From contig CALJHN010000002.1 of assembly GCA_938075455.1 (NCBI GenBank), positions 1 to 64,000 of the forward strand: a DNA stretch of 64,000 nt, written 5' to 3'. The notes beneath the pieces were generated by a model. The model ran no database searches, was not told the DNA's origin, and was given only the letters and a program-made list of their open reading frames with translations. Source of the stretch: an uncultured Flavobacteriales bacterium. Its GTDB lineage: Bacteria; Bacteroidota; Bacteroidia; Flavobacteriales_D; Parvicellaceae. This document shows positions 54,747-63,525 of the stretch, one piece after another; position 1 is the first letter of the stretch, and each line of letters begins with the position of its first letter. A program made the translations under genes and the position numbers.

Positions 54747-55583
54747 ATGGAAATAAATCAATTTGTAAAATTAGCAGTTCAAGAAGACGTTAAGCAGGGG
54801 GACCACTCTACCCTTTCTTGTATACCAAAAAGCAGTATAGGTTCAGCAAAACTGCTTGTAAAAGAAAATGGAATTATTTCTGGAATTAATTTAGCTAAAG
54901 AAATATTTAATTGCTACGATCCAACTATTGATTTTAAAAGTATTTTAAAGGATGGACAAAAGGTATCTATTGGAGATGTTGCTTTTATTGTTAGTGGGAA
55001 ATCTGGTTCTATATTAACTATCGAAAGATTGGTTTTAAATGTGATGCAAAGAATGAGTGCCATTTCAACTTTGACTAATAAATATGTTGAAAAACTAAAG
55101 GGTTTGAATAGTAAGATTTTAGACACAAGAAAAACTACTCCATTAAATAGGTTTCTAGAAAAAGAAGCTGTTAAAATAGGAGGTGGTTACAATCATAGAT
55201 TTGGACTTTACGATATGGTTATGTTAAAAGATAATCACATTGATTTTGCAGGTGGAATTCAACAAGCAATTGAAAAAACCAATAACTACTTAAAAGAAAA
55301 AAAATTGGACATAAAAATTGAAATTGAAACTAGAAATTTAGAGGAGGTTAAGCAAGTTTTAGAGTGTGGAAATGTACATAGAATAATGATGGATAATTTT
55401 AATTATAAAGATTTAAAAACTGGAGTTAAATTAATTAATGGTGCATTTGAAACGGAGGCTTCTGGTGGTATAAATTTAGATACCGTAAAAAACTATGCAA
55501 TGTGTGGTGTTGACTATATTTCAGTTGGTGCCTTGACACACTCTGTCAAAAATATGGACTTGAGTTTAAAAGCAGTAAAATAA
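54747..55583 (+). CDS. nadC: Nicotinate-nucleotide pyrophosphorylase (carboxylating)
   Basis: Quinolinate phosphoribosyltransferase of 278 residues that forms nicotinate mononucleotide, CO2 and pyrophosphate from quinolinate and PRPP. Motifs: QEDVKQGDHST at the N-terminus, LDTRKTTPLNRFLEKEAV near residue 130, GGGYNHRFGLYDMVMLKDNH near residue 150, and EASGGINLDT near residue 232. Cytoplasmic; canonical length. It is three bases after the CotH gene, so likely cotranscribed. Confidence 0.96.
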   Translation: MEINQFVKLAVQEDVKQGDHSTLSCIPKSSIGSAKLLVKENGIISGINLAKEIFNCYDPTIDFKSILKDGQKVSIGDVAFIVSGKSGSILTIERLVLNVMQRMSAISTLTNKYVEKLKGLNSKILDTRKTTPLNRFLEKEAVKIGGGYNHRFGLYDMVMLKDNHIDFAGGIQQAIEKTNNYLKEKKLDIKIEIETRNLEEVKQVLECGNVHRIMMDNFNYKDLKTGVKLINGAFETEASGGINLDTVKNYAMCGVDYISVGALTHSVKNMDLSLKAVK

Positions 55584-55587
55584 CTAA

Positions 55588-56154
55588 TTAAAGTCCTAAC
55601 ATTTCTTTTTTAAGACTATCATCGGCAGGATTTCCACCAAGCCAAATACCAAAAAGTGCTTGTTTAAAATCTAAACCGTCAAAAGTTCCTCTTTCTTTAT
55701 TATTTTTATATAAATGAACAGCTTCGCCTTTATGGTAATTGAGAATAATTTCGTCTCCCTCAATAAAAGGATCACTTAAGAATTTTTTAAACTTGTCTAA
55801 ATCTGATGGAGATGATTTTCCAGCGGTTGTATTTACAAAACCCTCTTCCAAGGCTTCAATAAATCTTTCTCTAGTAACTAATCCAGAAACAATAACAATT
55901 CTAATTCCCATATTTTCATCAGCCATAATTATCTTATCTGCATCAGAAGATTTTTTGTTTAAATATAGTCCTCCGACATACAGATCCATAAATCCATACT
56001 TTTCTCTTAAACCTCCTCCATTCAGTACTGTTTCCTCGCCGTTAATTTCTTGAACAGAACTGAATTCAACATCTTCGATTTTTTTTGTTTGGGCATTAAC
56101 AGTTAAAAAAGAAAGAACTATCGCAATTGAAAAAAGATATTTAAAAAAAGTCAT
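55588..56154 (-). CDS. Chalcone isomerase-like secreted protein
   Basis: Secreted protein of 188 residues with a signal peptide (to VNAQ near residue 22). The mature protein matches the chalcone isomerase-like fold family: LNGGGLREKYGFMDLYVGGLYLNKKSSDA near residue 45, and the GIWLGGNPADDSLKKEMLG tail near residue 170. Bacterial members are periplasmic, probably lipid/fatty acid-binding rather than flavonoid enzymes. It starts opposite to rsmE and is convergent with nadC with a four-base gap. Confidence 0.85.
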   Translation of the reverse strand: MTFFKYLFSIAIVLSFLTVNAQTKKIEDVEFSSVQEINGEETVLNGGGLREKYGFMDLYVGGLYLNKKSSDADKIIMADENMGIRIVIVSGLVTRERFIEALEEGFVNTTAGKSSPSDLDKFKKFLSDPFIEGDEIILNYHKGEAVHLYKNNKERGTFDGLDFKQALFGIWLGGNPADDSLKKEMLGL

Positions 56155-56172
56155 TGTGTGGGTTTTGATTGT

Positions 56173-56180
56173 TAATTTTG
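56173..56180 (+). promoter_or_regulatory. Possible −7 element of rsmE
   Basis: TAATTTTG is an exact TAnnTTTG match 79 bases before the GTG start at 56260. The leader would be about 75 bases. Confidence 0.35.
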
Positions 56181-56259
56181 TTATTAATTGATTCTAAAAT
56201 ACATTATTTTTTTTCAACTTTAAATATTTACATTGAATTATTTTTAAAATAGAAACCTT

Positions 56260-56946
56260 GTGATAACTTTTTTAACAGATAATATTGAAAATGAAATATG
56301 CTTTTTGCCAGAAAGTGAATCTCGGCATGCCATAAAGGTTTTAAGAATGAAAAATAAAGATAAGTTATCATTTATTAATGGTAATGGACTATATGGAAAA
56401 GGAGAAATTATCGATTCAAGTCCAAAAAAAATAAAAATTAAAATCCATGAGTTAAAAAGAATTAAAAAGCCTGTTCCATTAGCTCTTGCATTTTGTCCTA
56501 CTAAAAATAGCGATAGAAATAAATTAATCATTGAAAAAGCTACAGAAATTGGTGTTACTGATTTTTTTCCACTTATTTCACAAAATTCTGAGAGGAGAAA
56601 ATGGAATACAGAAAGGTTTGAAAAAATTTTAATTTCTTCTATCAAACAGTCTCAAAGGTTTTGGTTGCCAACTATTCATCATGTCGAAAAATTTAACTGC
56701 TTTATTAAAAAAATCTCTTACAAATTAAAGTTTCTAGCTCACTGTAAAGAAGAAGAAAAAATTCAATTAAAAAAAATTTCAAATCCTTTAGAATCACAAG
56801 TTATAGTCATAGGTCCAGAAGGAGATTTTACTTCTAAAGAAATTGAACTAGCAAAAGCAAATAATTATAAAATGATTAGTCTTGGAAATAACAGACTAAG
56901 AACTGAAACTGCTTGTCTAGCAGCAGTAACACTAATGAAACTTTAA
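56260..56946 (+). CDS. rsmE: 16S rRNA (uracil-1498-N3)-methyltransferase
   Basis: SPOUT-class methyltransferase of 228 residues that methylates U1498 of 16S rRNA using SAM. It has the PUA-like N-terminus (ESRHAIKVLRMKNKDKLSFINGNG), KNSDRNKLIIEKATEIGVTDFFP near residue 92, the SAM-binding knot GPEGDFTSKEIELA near residue 187, and the end LGNNRLRTETACLAAVTLM. The start is GTG at 56260; no ATG would keep the N-terminus. Ends six bases from purB. Confidence 0.95.
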   Translation: MITFLTDNIENEICFLPESESRHAIKVLRMKNKDKLSFINGNGLYGKGEIIDSSPKKIKIKIHELKRIKKPVPLALAFCPTKNSDRNKLIIEKATEIGVTDFFPLISQNSERRKWNTERFEKILISSIKQSQRFWLPTIHHVEKFNCFIKKISYKLKFLAHCKEEEKIQLKKISNPLESQVIVIGPEGDFTSKEIELAKANNYKMISLGNNRLRTETACLAAVTLMKL

Positions 56947-56952
56947 ATAAGT

Positions 56953-58296
56953 TTATATTCCTGTATAGGTGAAAGGAGTTATCTGATTCAGCTCTGTTTT
57001 TAAATCTTCAGAAACATCTAAACTATCAATAAAATTTCTCATTGATTTTTCTGTGATTTTCTCATTTCTCCTTGTTAGATTTTTCAATAACTCGTAAGGG
57101 TTTTCAACTCCCTCTCTTCTTAAAATGGTTTGAATTGCTTCTGCAACCACAGCCCAATTATTTTCTAAATCTTTTTCAATAGCATCGTTATTTAGAAGAA
57201 GTTTATCTAATCCTTTTTGAGTAGATAAAATTGCAATGAGTCCATGTGAGAAAGGGACACCAATATTTCTAAGAACCGTACTATCTGTTAAATCTCTTTG
57301 TAGTCTACTTACAGGAAGTTTGGCGCTTAAATGCTCTAAAATCGCATTGGCAATCCCAATATTTCCTTCTGAATTCTCAAAGTCAATAGGATTCACTTTA
57401 TGAGGCATAGCAGATGATCCAATTTCTCCTTTTTTAATTTTTTGTTTAAAATAATCCATAGAAACATAGGTCCACATATCTCTGTTTAAATCCAATATTA
57501 TTGTGTTTATCCTTTTAACAACATCAAATAAAGATGCCAAGTGATCATAGTGTTCAATTTGAGTTGTTGTTTGGGATCTTACCAATTTTAATTTATCTGC
57601 TAAGAAATCGTTGGCAAACTTTTTCCAATCTATGAATGGGTAAGCAATATGATGGGCATTAAAATTTCCAGTTGCTCCTCCAAATTTACCAGCATGTGTA
57701 ATAGATTTTAGGGTTTTTAACTGTTGGTTTAATCTTTCCACAAATACATAAATTTCTTTACCAAGTTTGGTGGGGGATGCAGGCTGACCATGGGTTTTAG
57801 CCAACATTGGAACTGAGGACCACTGATTGGAAAGAATTTCTAAATTCTTAATAAGACTATCAATTGCAGGTTGGTATATCTTTTCTAATGCATCCTTTAT
57901 ACTCATTGGAATTGCAGTGTTATTAATATCTTGAGAAGTAAGTCCAAAATGAACAAACTCCTTAGCATCACCAACACCATCTTTCTCCATTCTTTCTTTA
58001 ATAAAATACTCAACAGCTTTAACATCGTGATTGGTTATAGCTTCAATAGCTTTTACTCTTTGAGCATCGTTATCATTAAAAACTTCGTAATAAGATCTTA
58101 AAGTTTTAAAAAGGTTGCTGTCAAAATTTTTTAATTGTGGCAAGGGTAATTCACATAAGGATATAAAATATTCAATTTCTACTTTTACTCTATAACGAAT
58201 CAAAGAGAACTCAGAAAAAAAAGAACTAAGAACCTTTGTTTTAGCAAAGTATCGTCCATCAATAGGACTTATGGCATTCAACGAATAATTGGACAT
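56953..58296 (-). CDS. purB: Adenylosuccinate lyase
   Basis: Fumarase-superfamily lyase of 447 residues that acts twice in purine synthesis, cleaving SAICAR and adenylosuccinate to release fumarate. Motifs: SPIDGRYFAKT at the N-terminus, HFGLTSQDINNTA near residue 117, KTHGQPASPT near residue 168, and the flexible signature SSAMPHKVNPIDFENSEGN near residue 292. It resembles the E. coli long-type PurB (456). Monocistronic; the 101-base upstream gap shows no exact −7 element. Confidence 0.96.
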   Translation of the reverse strand: MSNYSLNAISPIDGRYFAKTKVLSSFFSEFSLIRYRVKVEIEYFISLCELPLPQLKNFDSNLFKTLRSYYEVFNDNDAQRVKAIEAITNHDVKAVEYFIKERMEKDGVGDAKEFVHFGLTSQDINNTAIPMSIKDALEKIYQPAIDSLIKNLEILSNQWSSVPMLAKTHGQPASPTKLGKEIYVFVERLNQQLKTLKSITHAGKFGGATGNFNAHHIAYPFIDWKKFANDFLADKLKLVRSQTTTQIEHYDHLASLFDVVKRINTIILDLNRDMWTYVSMDYFKQKIKKGEIGSSAMPHKVNPIDFENSEGNIGIANAILEHLSAKLPVSRLQRDLTDSTVLRNIGVPFSHGLIAILSTQKGLDKLLLNNDAIEKDLENNWAVVAEAIQTILRREGVENPYELLKNLTRRNEKITEKSMRNFIDSLDVSEDLKTELNQITPFTYTGI

Positions 58297-58397
58297 ATCT
58301 ATTATTTAATACTGTAAATTTAATAATATGGTGGTTAGTAAAGTAAAATTATTACAATACCATTATATTTATTTAATTTTAAAAAACAATATTTTTT

Positions 58398-59768
58398 ATG
58401 AAATACCAAAAGTTTATTTTTAGGCTTGTTCTAATATTTCTTGTAATATGCAATGTAAAATCAGTTTCATCTCAAGAGGAGGGTCTTTTAAACAAAACTA
58501 AATCTCAAATAAAACTTACAGAAACAAAGCAACTTTATTTAGAAGGAAATATTAAAACTGCACTTTTAAATTACAAAGAGATTATTGCTTTAAATCCTTC
58601 TAGCACAAAAGCTCATTTTGGAATTTCAAGATGTTATTTCAGATTACATCAATTTAAAAAGGCAAAATATCATGCAGAAATTGCAGAAAAGAACAATCCA
58701 AAAGTAGATGAAGATTTATATTATTTATTAGGTGAAATTTATTTTAGACTAGAAGAATTAAAAAAATCTAAAACCAGTTATGAAAAATTTGTTTCTGAAG
58801 TAAAATCTAATCAAAAAATAAAAGACTACTCTATAGATTTAAAGATTTGTCAATTGGATTTTGCAGAGTTAGAATTAAAGAAAATCAATAAAGAAATAAT
58901 TATTTCAAATATGGGTCCTGTTCTGAATTCTAAAGGATCTGATTTTGCACCTTCGTTGAGCAATAATGGAAAATATTTAATGTTCACCTCTAGAAGAGCA
59001 GATACCAAAGGAGGAAATGTTGATCAGTATTTTGACCATCAATATTTTTCAGATATATACTTATCTAAATGGGATAGTATTGGGAAAAAGTGGTTAAATC
59101 CTTCTAATAAACTAGGAAAAATAAATACTGATTTTCACGATGCATCTTTAAGTTTTAAAGCTGATAATTCAATAATCATTTATAGAAATATTCCATATTT
59201 AACTAGAAGTGGAGATATTTATGAAGCTGCATACACAAAATCTGGTAGTTGGTCTTCTCCAAAACCAATTTTGAATAGAGATAAAAAAATCAGTAATAAA
59301 ATAAATAGCTCCTATTTCGAAAGTTCTGCCAGTATTACGGAGGATGAATCTTACATATATTTTGTTTCTGAAAGACCAACTGGATTAGGGAAAACAGATA
59401 TATATTGTGTTAAAAAAACTGGTAAAACTTATTCTGAACCAATTCATTTAGGAAACGAAATCAATACTTCTGGAGATGAAAAATGTGTTTTTATTCACCC
59501 TAATGGGAAATTACTTTTCTTTACATCCAATGGAAGAAAACAAAGTGTTGGAAGTTACGATATATACTATTGTACCGGCGGACATGAAAATTGGAGTTCA
59601 CCTGTAAACATAGGAAGTCCTATTAACACCACCATGGAAGAAAAAACAATATGTATTTCAAAAGATGGAAATACTGCTTATGTAGGTGGCTATTATGACT
59701 TCGACAATTTGGGAGATGCAGATTTGTACCAAATAGATATTTCTAGTCTGAACTTAATCTCAAAATAA
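58398..59768 (+). CDS. TPR and WD40-like beta-propeller (PD40) secreted protein
   Basis: Secreted protein of 456 residues: signal peptide (to SVSSQ near residue 25), TPR helices (about 35–150; LYLEGNIKTALLNYKEIIALNPSST), then PD40-type propeller blades (GSDFAPSLSNNGKYLMFTSRR, DESYIYFVSERPTGLGKTDIYC, NGKLLFFTSNGRKQSVGSYDIYYC). It resembles PorE/peptidoglycan-binding T9SS proteins but lacks the C-terminal OmpA domain those have. Probably a cell-envelope protein of unknown role. It is followed after 54 bases by the beta-helix lipoprotein gene. Confidence 0.85.
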   Translation: MKYQKFIFRLVLIFLVICNVKSVSSQEEGLLNKTKSQIKLTETKQLYLEGNIKTALLNYKEIIALNPSSTKAHFGISRCYFRLHQFKKAKYHAEIAEKNNPKVDEDLYYLLGEIYFRLEELKKSKTSYEKFVSEVKSNQKIKDYSIDLKICQLDFAELELKKINKEIIISNMGPVLNSKGSDFAPSLSNNGKYLMFTSRRADTKGGNVDQYFDHQYFSDIYLSKWDSIGKKWLNPSNKLGKINTDFHDASLSFKADNSIIIYRNIPYLTRSGDIYEAAYTKSGSWSSPKPILNRDKKISNKINSSYFESSASITEDESYIYFVSERPTGLGKTDIYCVKKTGKTYSEPIHLGNEINTSGDEKCVFIHPNGKLLFFTSNGRKQSVGSYDIYYCTGGHENWSSPVNIGSPINTTMEEKTICISKDGNTAYVGGYYDFDNLGDADLYQIDISSLNLISK

Positions 59769-59822
59769 TTCTACTTTTATGAAGTTTTTTTTCTAAAAAA
59801 ATTATAAATAGTATAAAATTAA

Positions 59823-61511
59823 ATGATTAATAAAATTGTCATATTTCTGTTACTAGCTTTATTTTTAAGTTCTTGTCAGGAAAATAAAAACCAAGAAATA
59901 AATAACTTTTCATTTGAAAAACCAATATCGAATATAGGAAATAATGAACTGGCTAATTTATATTTTGAAAACGACACTATCAAAATAAAAGTATTTAAAA
60001 ACCAAGAATATATTTCCATTCATTGTAAAAATGGAAAAAGACTCTATAGAAAAAAGAAGTTTAGATTGTATGGTCTTAAAAATAACAATGATTTAGAATT
60101 AGCCCGATCAATTATTTCTTTTAATGAAGATTTAAAATCTAACGATCTCATTGGAGTTTATTCTAAATTAATTACCATTGAAAACAAAGATTATTTATTT
60201 CAAGAAGAAATAGGGAAAAGACTTATTGAGTCCAATTCGAGGAGAGAGGGTGTAATTTTCAAAATAGAAATTAACGATTCTCTTACATTAAGTACTACAA
60301 AAGGCGAAAATATAACTCCTAAATTTGTAAACTCAGTAAAAGAATTAGTCAAAACAGAAAGACTCAATAATAAATATTTTAATGAAATTGATTGGATAAA
60401 GTTTAAAGATCTATCCAAAAAATATTTTAAGAATTTAAATCCTAATTATTATTACCTAAACCCAGTAACATTTCTTTTAGAGCCAATTTTTTCCGGTATT
60501 AAAGTAGCTGTTTTACCAACTCAAGACCCTGAGATATATAGCACTGAAATAACTTTAGATTTTTTAAATTATTTTAAATATTCTGAAGACTCGAACTCAA
60601 TCTTTCTTAAAAAGAAAAACACCACCCTTGCAAAGAAGATTATTATTCCCAAAGGACTTAAGGTTATTTTAAAAGCAGGAGAGACCATTGACTTAACAAG
60701 TTCTAGTAGTATTTTATCCTATAGTCCCTTTAATATAAACGGAGAAATTGGTAAAATGGTAAAAGTAATATCTTCAGATAGTACTGGAGAAGGAATTCAC
60801 ATACTTCAAAATAAGGATTCAAGTAAAATTAACTACCTAGATTTTTCCAATCAATCTTCATTGTACGACACTTTGAAATATAATCACCAGAGCCTACCAA
60901 GTGCGTTTACTGTCTATGGCGGGAAAGTAACTATTGAGAATAGTGACTTTAGCAATCTAAAAAGTGAAGATGCTATAAATTTATTTAGATGTGAATATAA
61001 AATTGAAAATATTAAAATTGAAAATACATTTTCAGATGCATTTGATGCAGATTTTTGTGTTGGATTCATGAAAAACTGCAGCTTTATAAATTGCGGCAAT
61101 GATGGTGTTGATATTTCAGGTGGAATATTAGAAATATCAGAAAGTGATTTTTTAAATATTAAAGACAAGGCTATAAGTGCAGGAGAAGAAAGTAAATTAA
61201 AGGCTAATAAATGTATGATTCAAAATTCTTCTATGGGAATTATTTCAAAAGATTTTTCTGTTGTAGAATCTATTGAAAATAAATTATTGGATTGTGAAAT
61301 TGGTTATTGTGCTTTTCAAAAAAAGGGGGAATTTGGCCCTGCAGAGATTTTTTCAACCGATGATGAGATTTCTAATTGTTCAGTAAATAATCTTATAGAG
61401 TATAATTCTAATCTCACTTTTAATGGAGAAAAAATTAGAGTTTTTCAAAATAATGTAATAGATTATCTTTACGGTAAAAAGTATGGTAAAGCTACTTTTA
61501 AGAAAAACTAA
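59823..61511 (+). CDS. Right-handed beta-helix lipoprotein of the CotH/polyphosphate polymerase neighbourhood
   Basis: Surface lipoprotein of 562 residues with lipobox LSSC (Cys near residue 18). The first 270 residues are charged and helix-poor (KRLYRKKKFRLYGLKNNNDLELARS). From about 280 on, short beta-turn repeats form a right-handed parallel beta-helix: NSDFSNLKSEDAINLF, NTFSDAFDADF, SFINCGNDGVDISGG and DKAISAGEESKL. The pattern resembles proteins encoded beside CotH, VTC-domain polymerase and DUF4956 in other Bacteroidota. No catalytic residues can be named. First of four closely packed genes. Confidence 0.8.
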   Translation: MINKIVIFLLLALFLSSCQENKNQEINNFSFEKPISNIGNNELANLYFENDTIKIKVFKNQEYISIHCKNGKRLYRKKKFRLYGLKNNNDLELARSIISFNEDLKSNDLIGVYSKLITIENKDYLFQEEIGKRLIESNSRREGVIFKIEINDSLTLSTTKGENITPKFVNSVKELVKTERLNNKYFNEIDWIKFKDLSKKYFKNLNPNYYYLNPVTFLLEPIFSGIKVAVLPTQDPEIYSTEITLDFLNYFKYSEDSNSIFLKKKNTTLAKKIIIPKGLKVILKAGETIDLTSSSSILSYSPFNINGEIGKMVKVISSDSTGEGIHILQNKDSSKINYLDFSNQSSLYDTLKYNHQSLPSAFTVYGGKVTIENSDFSNLKSEDAINLFRCEYKIENIKIENTFSDAFDADFCVGFMKNCSFINCGNDGVDISGGILEISESDFLNIKDKAISAGEESKLKANKCMIQNSSMGIISKDFSVVESIENKLLDCEIGYCAFQKKGEFGPAEIFSTDDEISNCSVNNLIEYNSNLTFNGEKIRVFQNNVIDYLYGKKYGKATFKKN

Positions 61512-61527
61512 AAGATTAAAATTTTAA

Positions 61528-62295
61528 ATGTCTAACATTCAATCCATATTAGATAATTATCAACCTATTAGTTTGGCAGCTATGGATGAAGTTGCATTAA
61601 TGGAAAGAGTGGATGAAAAATTTACTGTTTCTCTTAAAGATACTTTAAAAGTTTTATCAAAAATTAGCGATAAATATTACTGTCTTGAAATAGATGGAAA
61701 AAGACTTTTTAATTATCAAACAGAATATTTTGACAACGAAAATAAAACACTCTTTAAAAATCATCAAAATGGGAAGCTAAACAGGTATAAAATTAGATTT
61801 AGGGACTATATAGAATCTAAGAAAACTTTTTTAGAAGTTAAATTTAAATCTAATAAAGGGATTACTAAAAAAACAAGAATTGGTGTGCCTTTTAAAGAAA
61901 AGGAGTTAAACAAAAAAAATATCAAATTTTTGGAGGATCAAACACCTTACTCTTTAAAAGATTTTGAAATAACAATTAAAAATAATTTTGATAGAATTAC
62001 CTTGGTTAACTTTCAAACAAAAGAAAGAGTGACAATAGATTTAAATTTAAAGTTTAGTTCTGATAATTCAAGTAAAGAATTAGAAAATATATGTATAATT
62101 GAAGTGAAAAGAGAAAAAGGAAATAGAAAATCTGAAATACTCTCAATTTTAAAGCTTAAAAGAATTAGACCAACTAGATTCAGCAAATATACTATTGGAT
62201 CTTGTATTTTAAATCCAAATTTAAAATACAATAATTTTAAGAGAAAACTATTATTCATTAATAAAATAAATAAGAATGGAATTGTATGGAATTGA
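61528..62295 (+). CDS. VTC-domain polyphosphate polymerase-like protein
   Basis: Protein of 255 residues with the CYTH-like VTC tunnel fold. The positively charged residues expected in this family are visible: R27 and K31 (ERVDEKF), YFD at 67–69, R86/K88/R90/R92 (LNRYKIRFR), E103/K105 (LEVKFK), R167 and D171, E192/K194 (IEVKRE) and SKY at 219–221. In yeast Vtc4 this domain makes polyphosphate from ATP. It has no transmembrane helix and likely works at the membrane with the DUF4956 protein encoded by the next, overlapping gene. Confidence 0.87.
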   Translation: MSNIQSILDNYQPISLAAMDEVALMERVDEKFTVSLKDTLKVLSKISDKYYCLEIDGKRLFNYQTEYFDNENKTLFKNHQNGKLNRYKIRFRDYIESKKTFLEVKFKSNKGITKKTRIGVPFKEKELNKKNIKFLEDQTPYSLKDFEITIKNNFDRITLVNFQTKERVTIDLNLKFSSDNSSKELENICIIEVKREKGNRKSEILSILKLKRIRPTRFSKYTIGSCILNPNLKYNNFKRKLLFINKINKNGIVWN

Positions 62296-62878
62296 TTTTT
62301 TTGATTTAGATGACTTTTCAAAGTTGATATTCAAATTTGGTATAAACTTCATCTTTTTAATCATCATTGTAAGACTTATATATTACAGAGTAAAAGATGA
62401 CAAAGACTATGTATTTACTTACATAATGTTTAACATCCTTACCTTTTTCATTTGTTTTCTTCTTAGAAAAGTTCCTATGGAAATGGGATTTGCATTGGGA
62501 TTATTTGCAGTTTTCGGAATTCTTAGATATCGTACAGAAGCAATTCCTATTCGTCAGATGACCTATTTGTTTATTGTCATTGGAATATCTATGATCAATG
62601 CCCTTTCAAATAAATCTGTGAGTATTTTCGAAGTGCTGTTTACCAATGGTATAATTGCTTTAATCACCTATTTAATTGATAGATTGTGGTTTCAGACTAT
62701 TGAAGAAAGAAAAAACATTGTATATGAGAAAATAGAACTTATAAAACCTGAAAATAAACATGAACTAATTAATGACTTAAAAGAAAGAACTGGATTGCCA
62801 GTTCACGAAGTAAAAGTAGATAAAATAGACTTTTTAAAGGATACCGCAGCAATTACTATTTATTATAACCAAGAATAA
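62276..62878 (+). CDS. DUF4956 membrane protein
   Basis: Integral membrane protein of 200 residues with about four transmembrane helices (about 17–37, 46–63, 69–85 and 96–145) and a soluble C-terminal domain of about 55 residues (HELINDLKERTGLPVHEVKVDKIDFLKDTAAI). The family hallmark GLFAVFGILRYRTEAIPIRQMTYLF spans residues 75–98. Function unknown; it co-occurs widely with VTC-type polymerases and CotH. It overlaps the polymerase gene by 20 bases, the strongest overlap of the run, suggesting a complex. Confidence 0.88.
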   Translation: MELYGIDFFDLDDFSKLIFKFGINFIFLIIIVRLIYYRVKDDKDYVFTYIMFNILTFFICFLLRKVPMEMGFALGLFAVFGILRYRTEAIPIRQMTYLFIVIGISMINALSNKSVSIFEVLFTNGIIALITYLIDRLWFQTIEERKNIVYEKIELIKPENKHELINDLKERTGLPVHEVKVDKIDFLKDTAAITIYYNQE

Positions 62879-62882
62879 ACTA

Positions 62883-63449
62883 GTGAAAAGAATTGTTTCA
62901 ATTTATGTCTTTTGTTGGATATTTTTTAGCTGCACTACAGAGAAAAAAAAAACAACAAATTTTTCTGATAATTATTTTGCAATTATAGAAATTCCAGCTG
63001 GTACCAATAAAAAGTATGAATACAATTACAGTACCAAAGCTTTTGAAATTGAAATCATAAACGGTTTAGAACGCACCATAAATTATCTTCCATATCCTGG
63101 AAATTATGGTTTTATATCTAATACTTACATGGATCCTGAAATTGGAGGAGACGGAGATGCGTTGGATGTTTTAATAATTTCTGAGTCAGTTCAACAAGGA
63201 AAAAAAATACAAATTAGCCCAGTAGCAATTCTTAAATTATTAGATAGTGGGCAGCAAGATCATAAAATTATTGCTACCTTAAAAAATAATAAAATGAACT
63301 TTTCAAAAGACTCTTTACCAAATTCTGTGAAAACTATCATTAAAACTTGGTTTTGTAATTATAAAGGGCCAAATAAGATGGAGTTTATTGGATGGGGTGA
63401 CAAAGAAGATGCCATTAATGAAATTGAAAAATGGGCAGTAAATAAATAA
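62883..63449 (+). CDS. Inorganic pyrophosphatase, lipoprotein form
   Basis: Family I inorganic diphosphatase of 188 residues with an unusual lipoprotein signal: MKRIVSIYVF followed by lipobox FFSC (C17). Active-site residues align with E. coli Ppa: E36 and K44 (EIPAGTNKKYE), the GNYG tyrosine Y75, the metal triad D90/D92/D95 in GDGDALDV, and D121/D126 in DSGQQD. It hydrolyses pyrophosphate to phosphate, here on the outer or inner membrane surface. It uses a GTG start four bases after the DUF4956 gene. Comparable lipoprotein PPases occur in other Flavobacteriia. Confidence 0.9.
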   Translation: MKRIVSIYVFCWIFFSCTTEKKKTTNFSDNYFAIIEIPAGTNKKYEYNYSTKAFEIEIINGLERTINYLPYPGNYGFISNTYMDPEIGGDGDALDVLIISESVQQGKKIQISPVAILKLLDSGQQDHKIIATLKNNKMNFSKDSLPNSVKTIIKTWFCNYKGPNKMEFIGWGDKEDAINEIEKWAVNK

Positions 63450-63525
63450 TTTTGGATACAATAAAAATGGTAATTTAAACTACCAACCACTTTCCATCCT
63501 AGTATATTGCGTATATTTACGCTTT

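Noticed and set aside
63458-63525. Small inverted repeats (TGGTA/TACCA and GCGTA/TACGC) before the last gene
   Set aside because: Five-pair stems in AT-rich DNA are expected by chance and show no dyad typical of a known operator.
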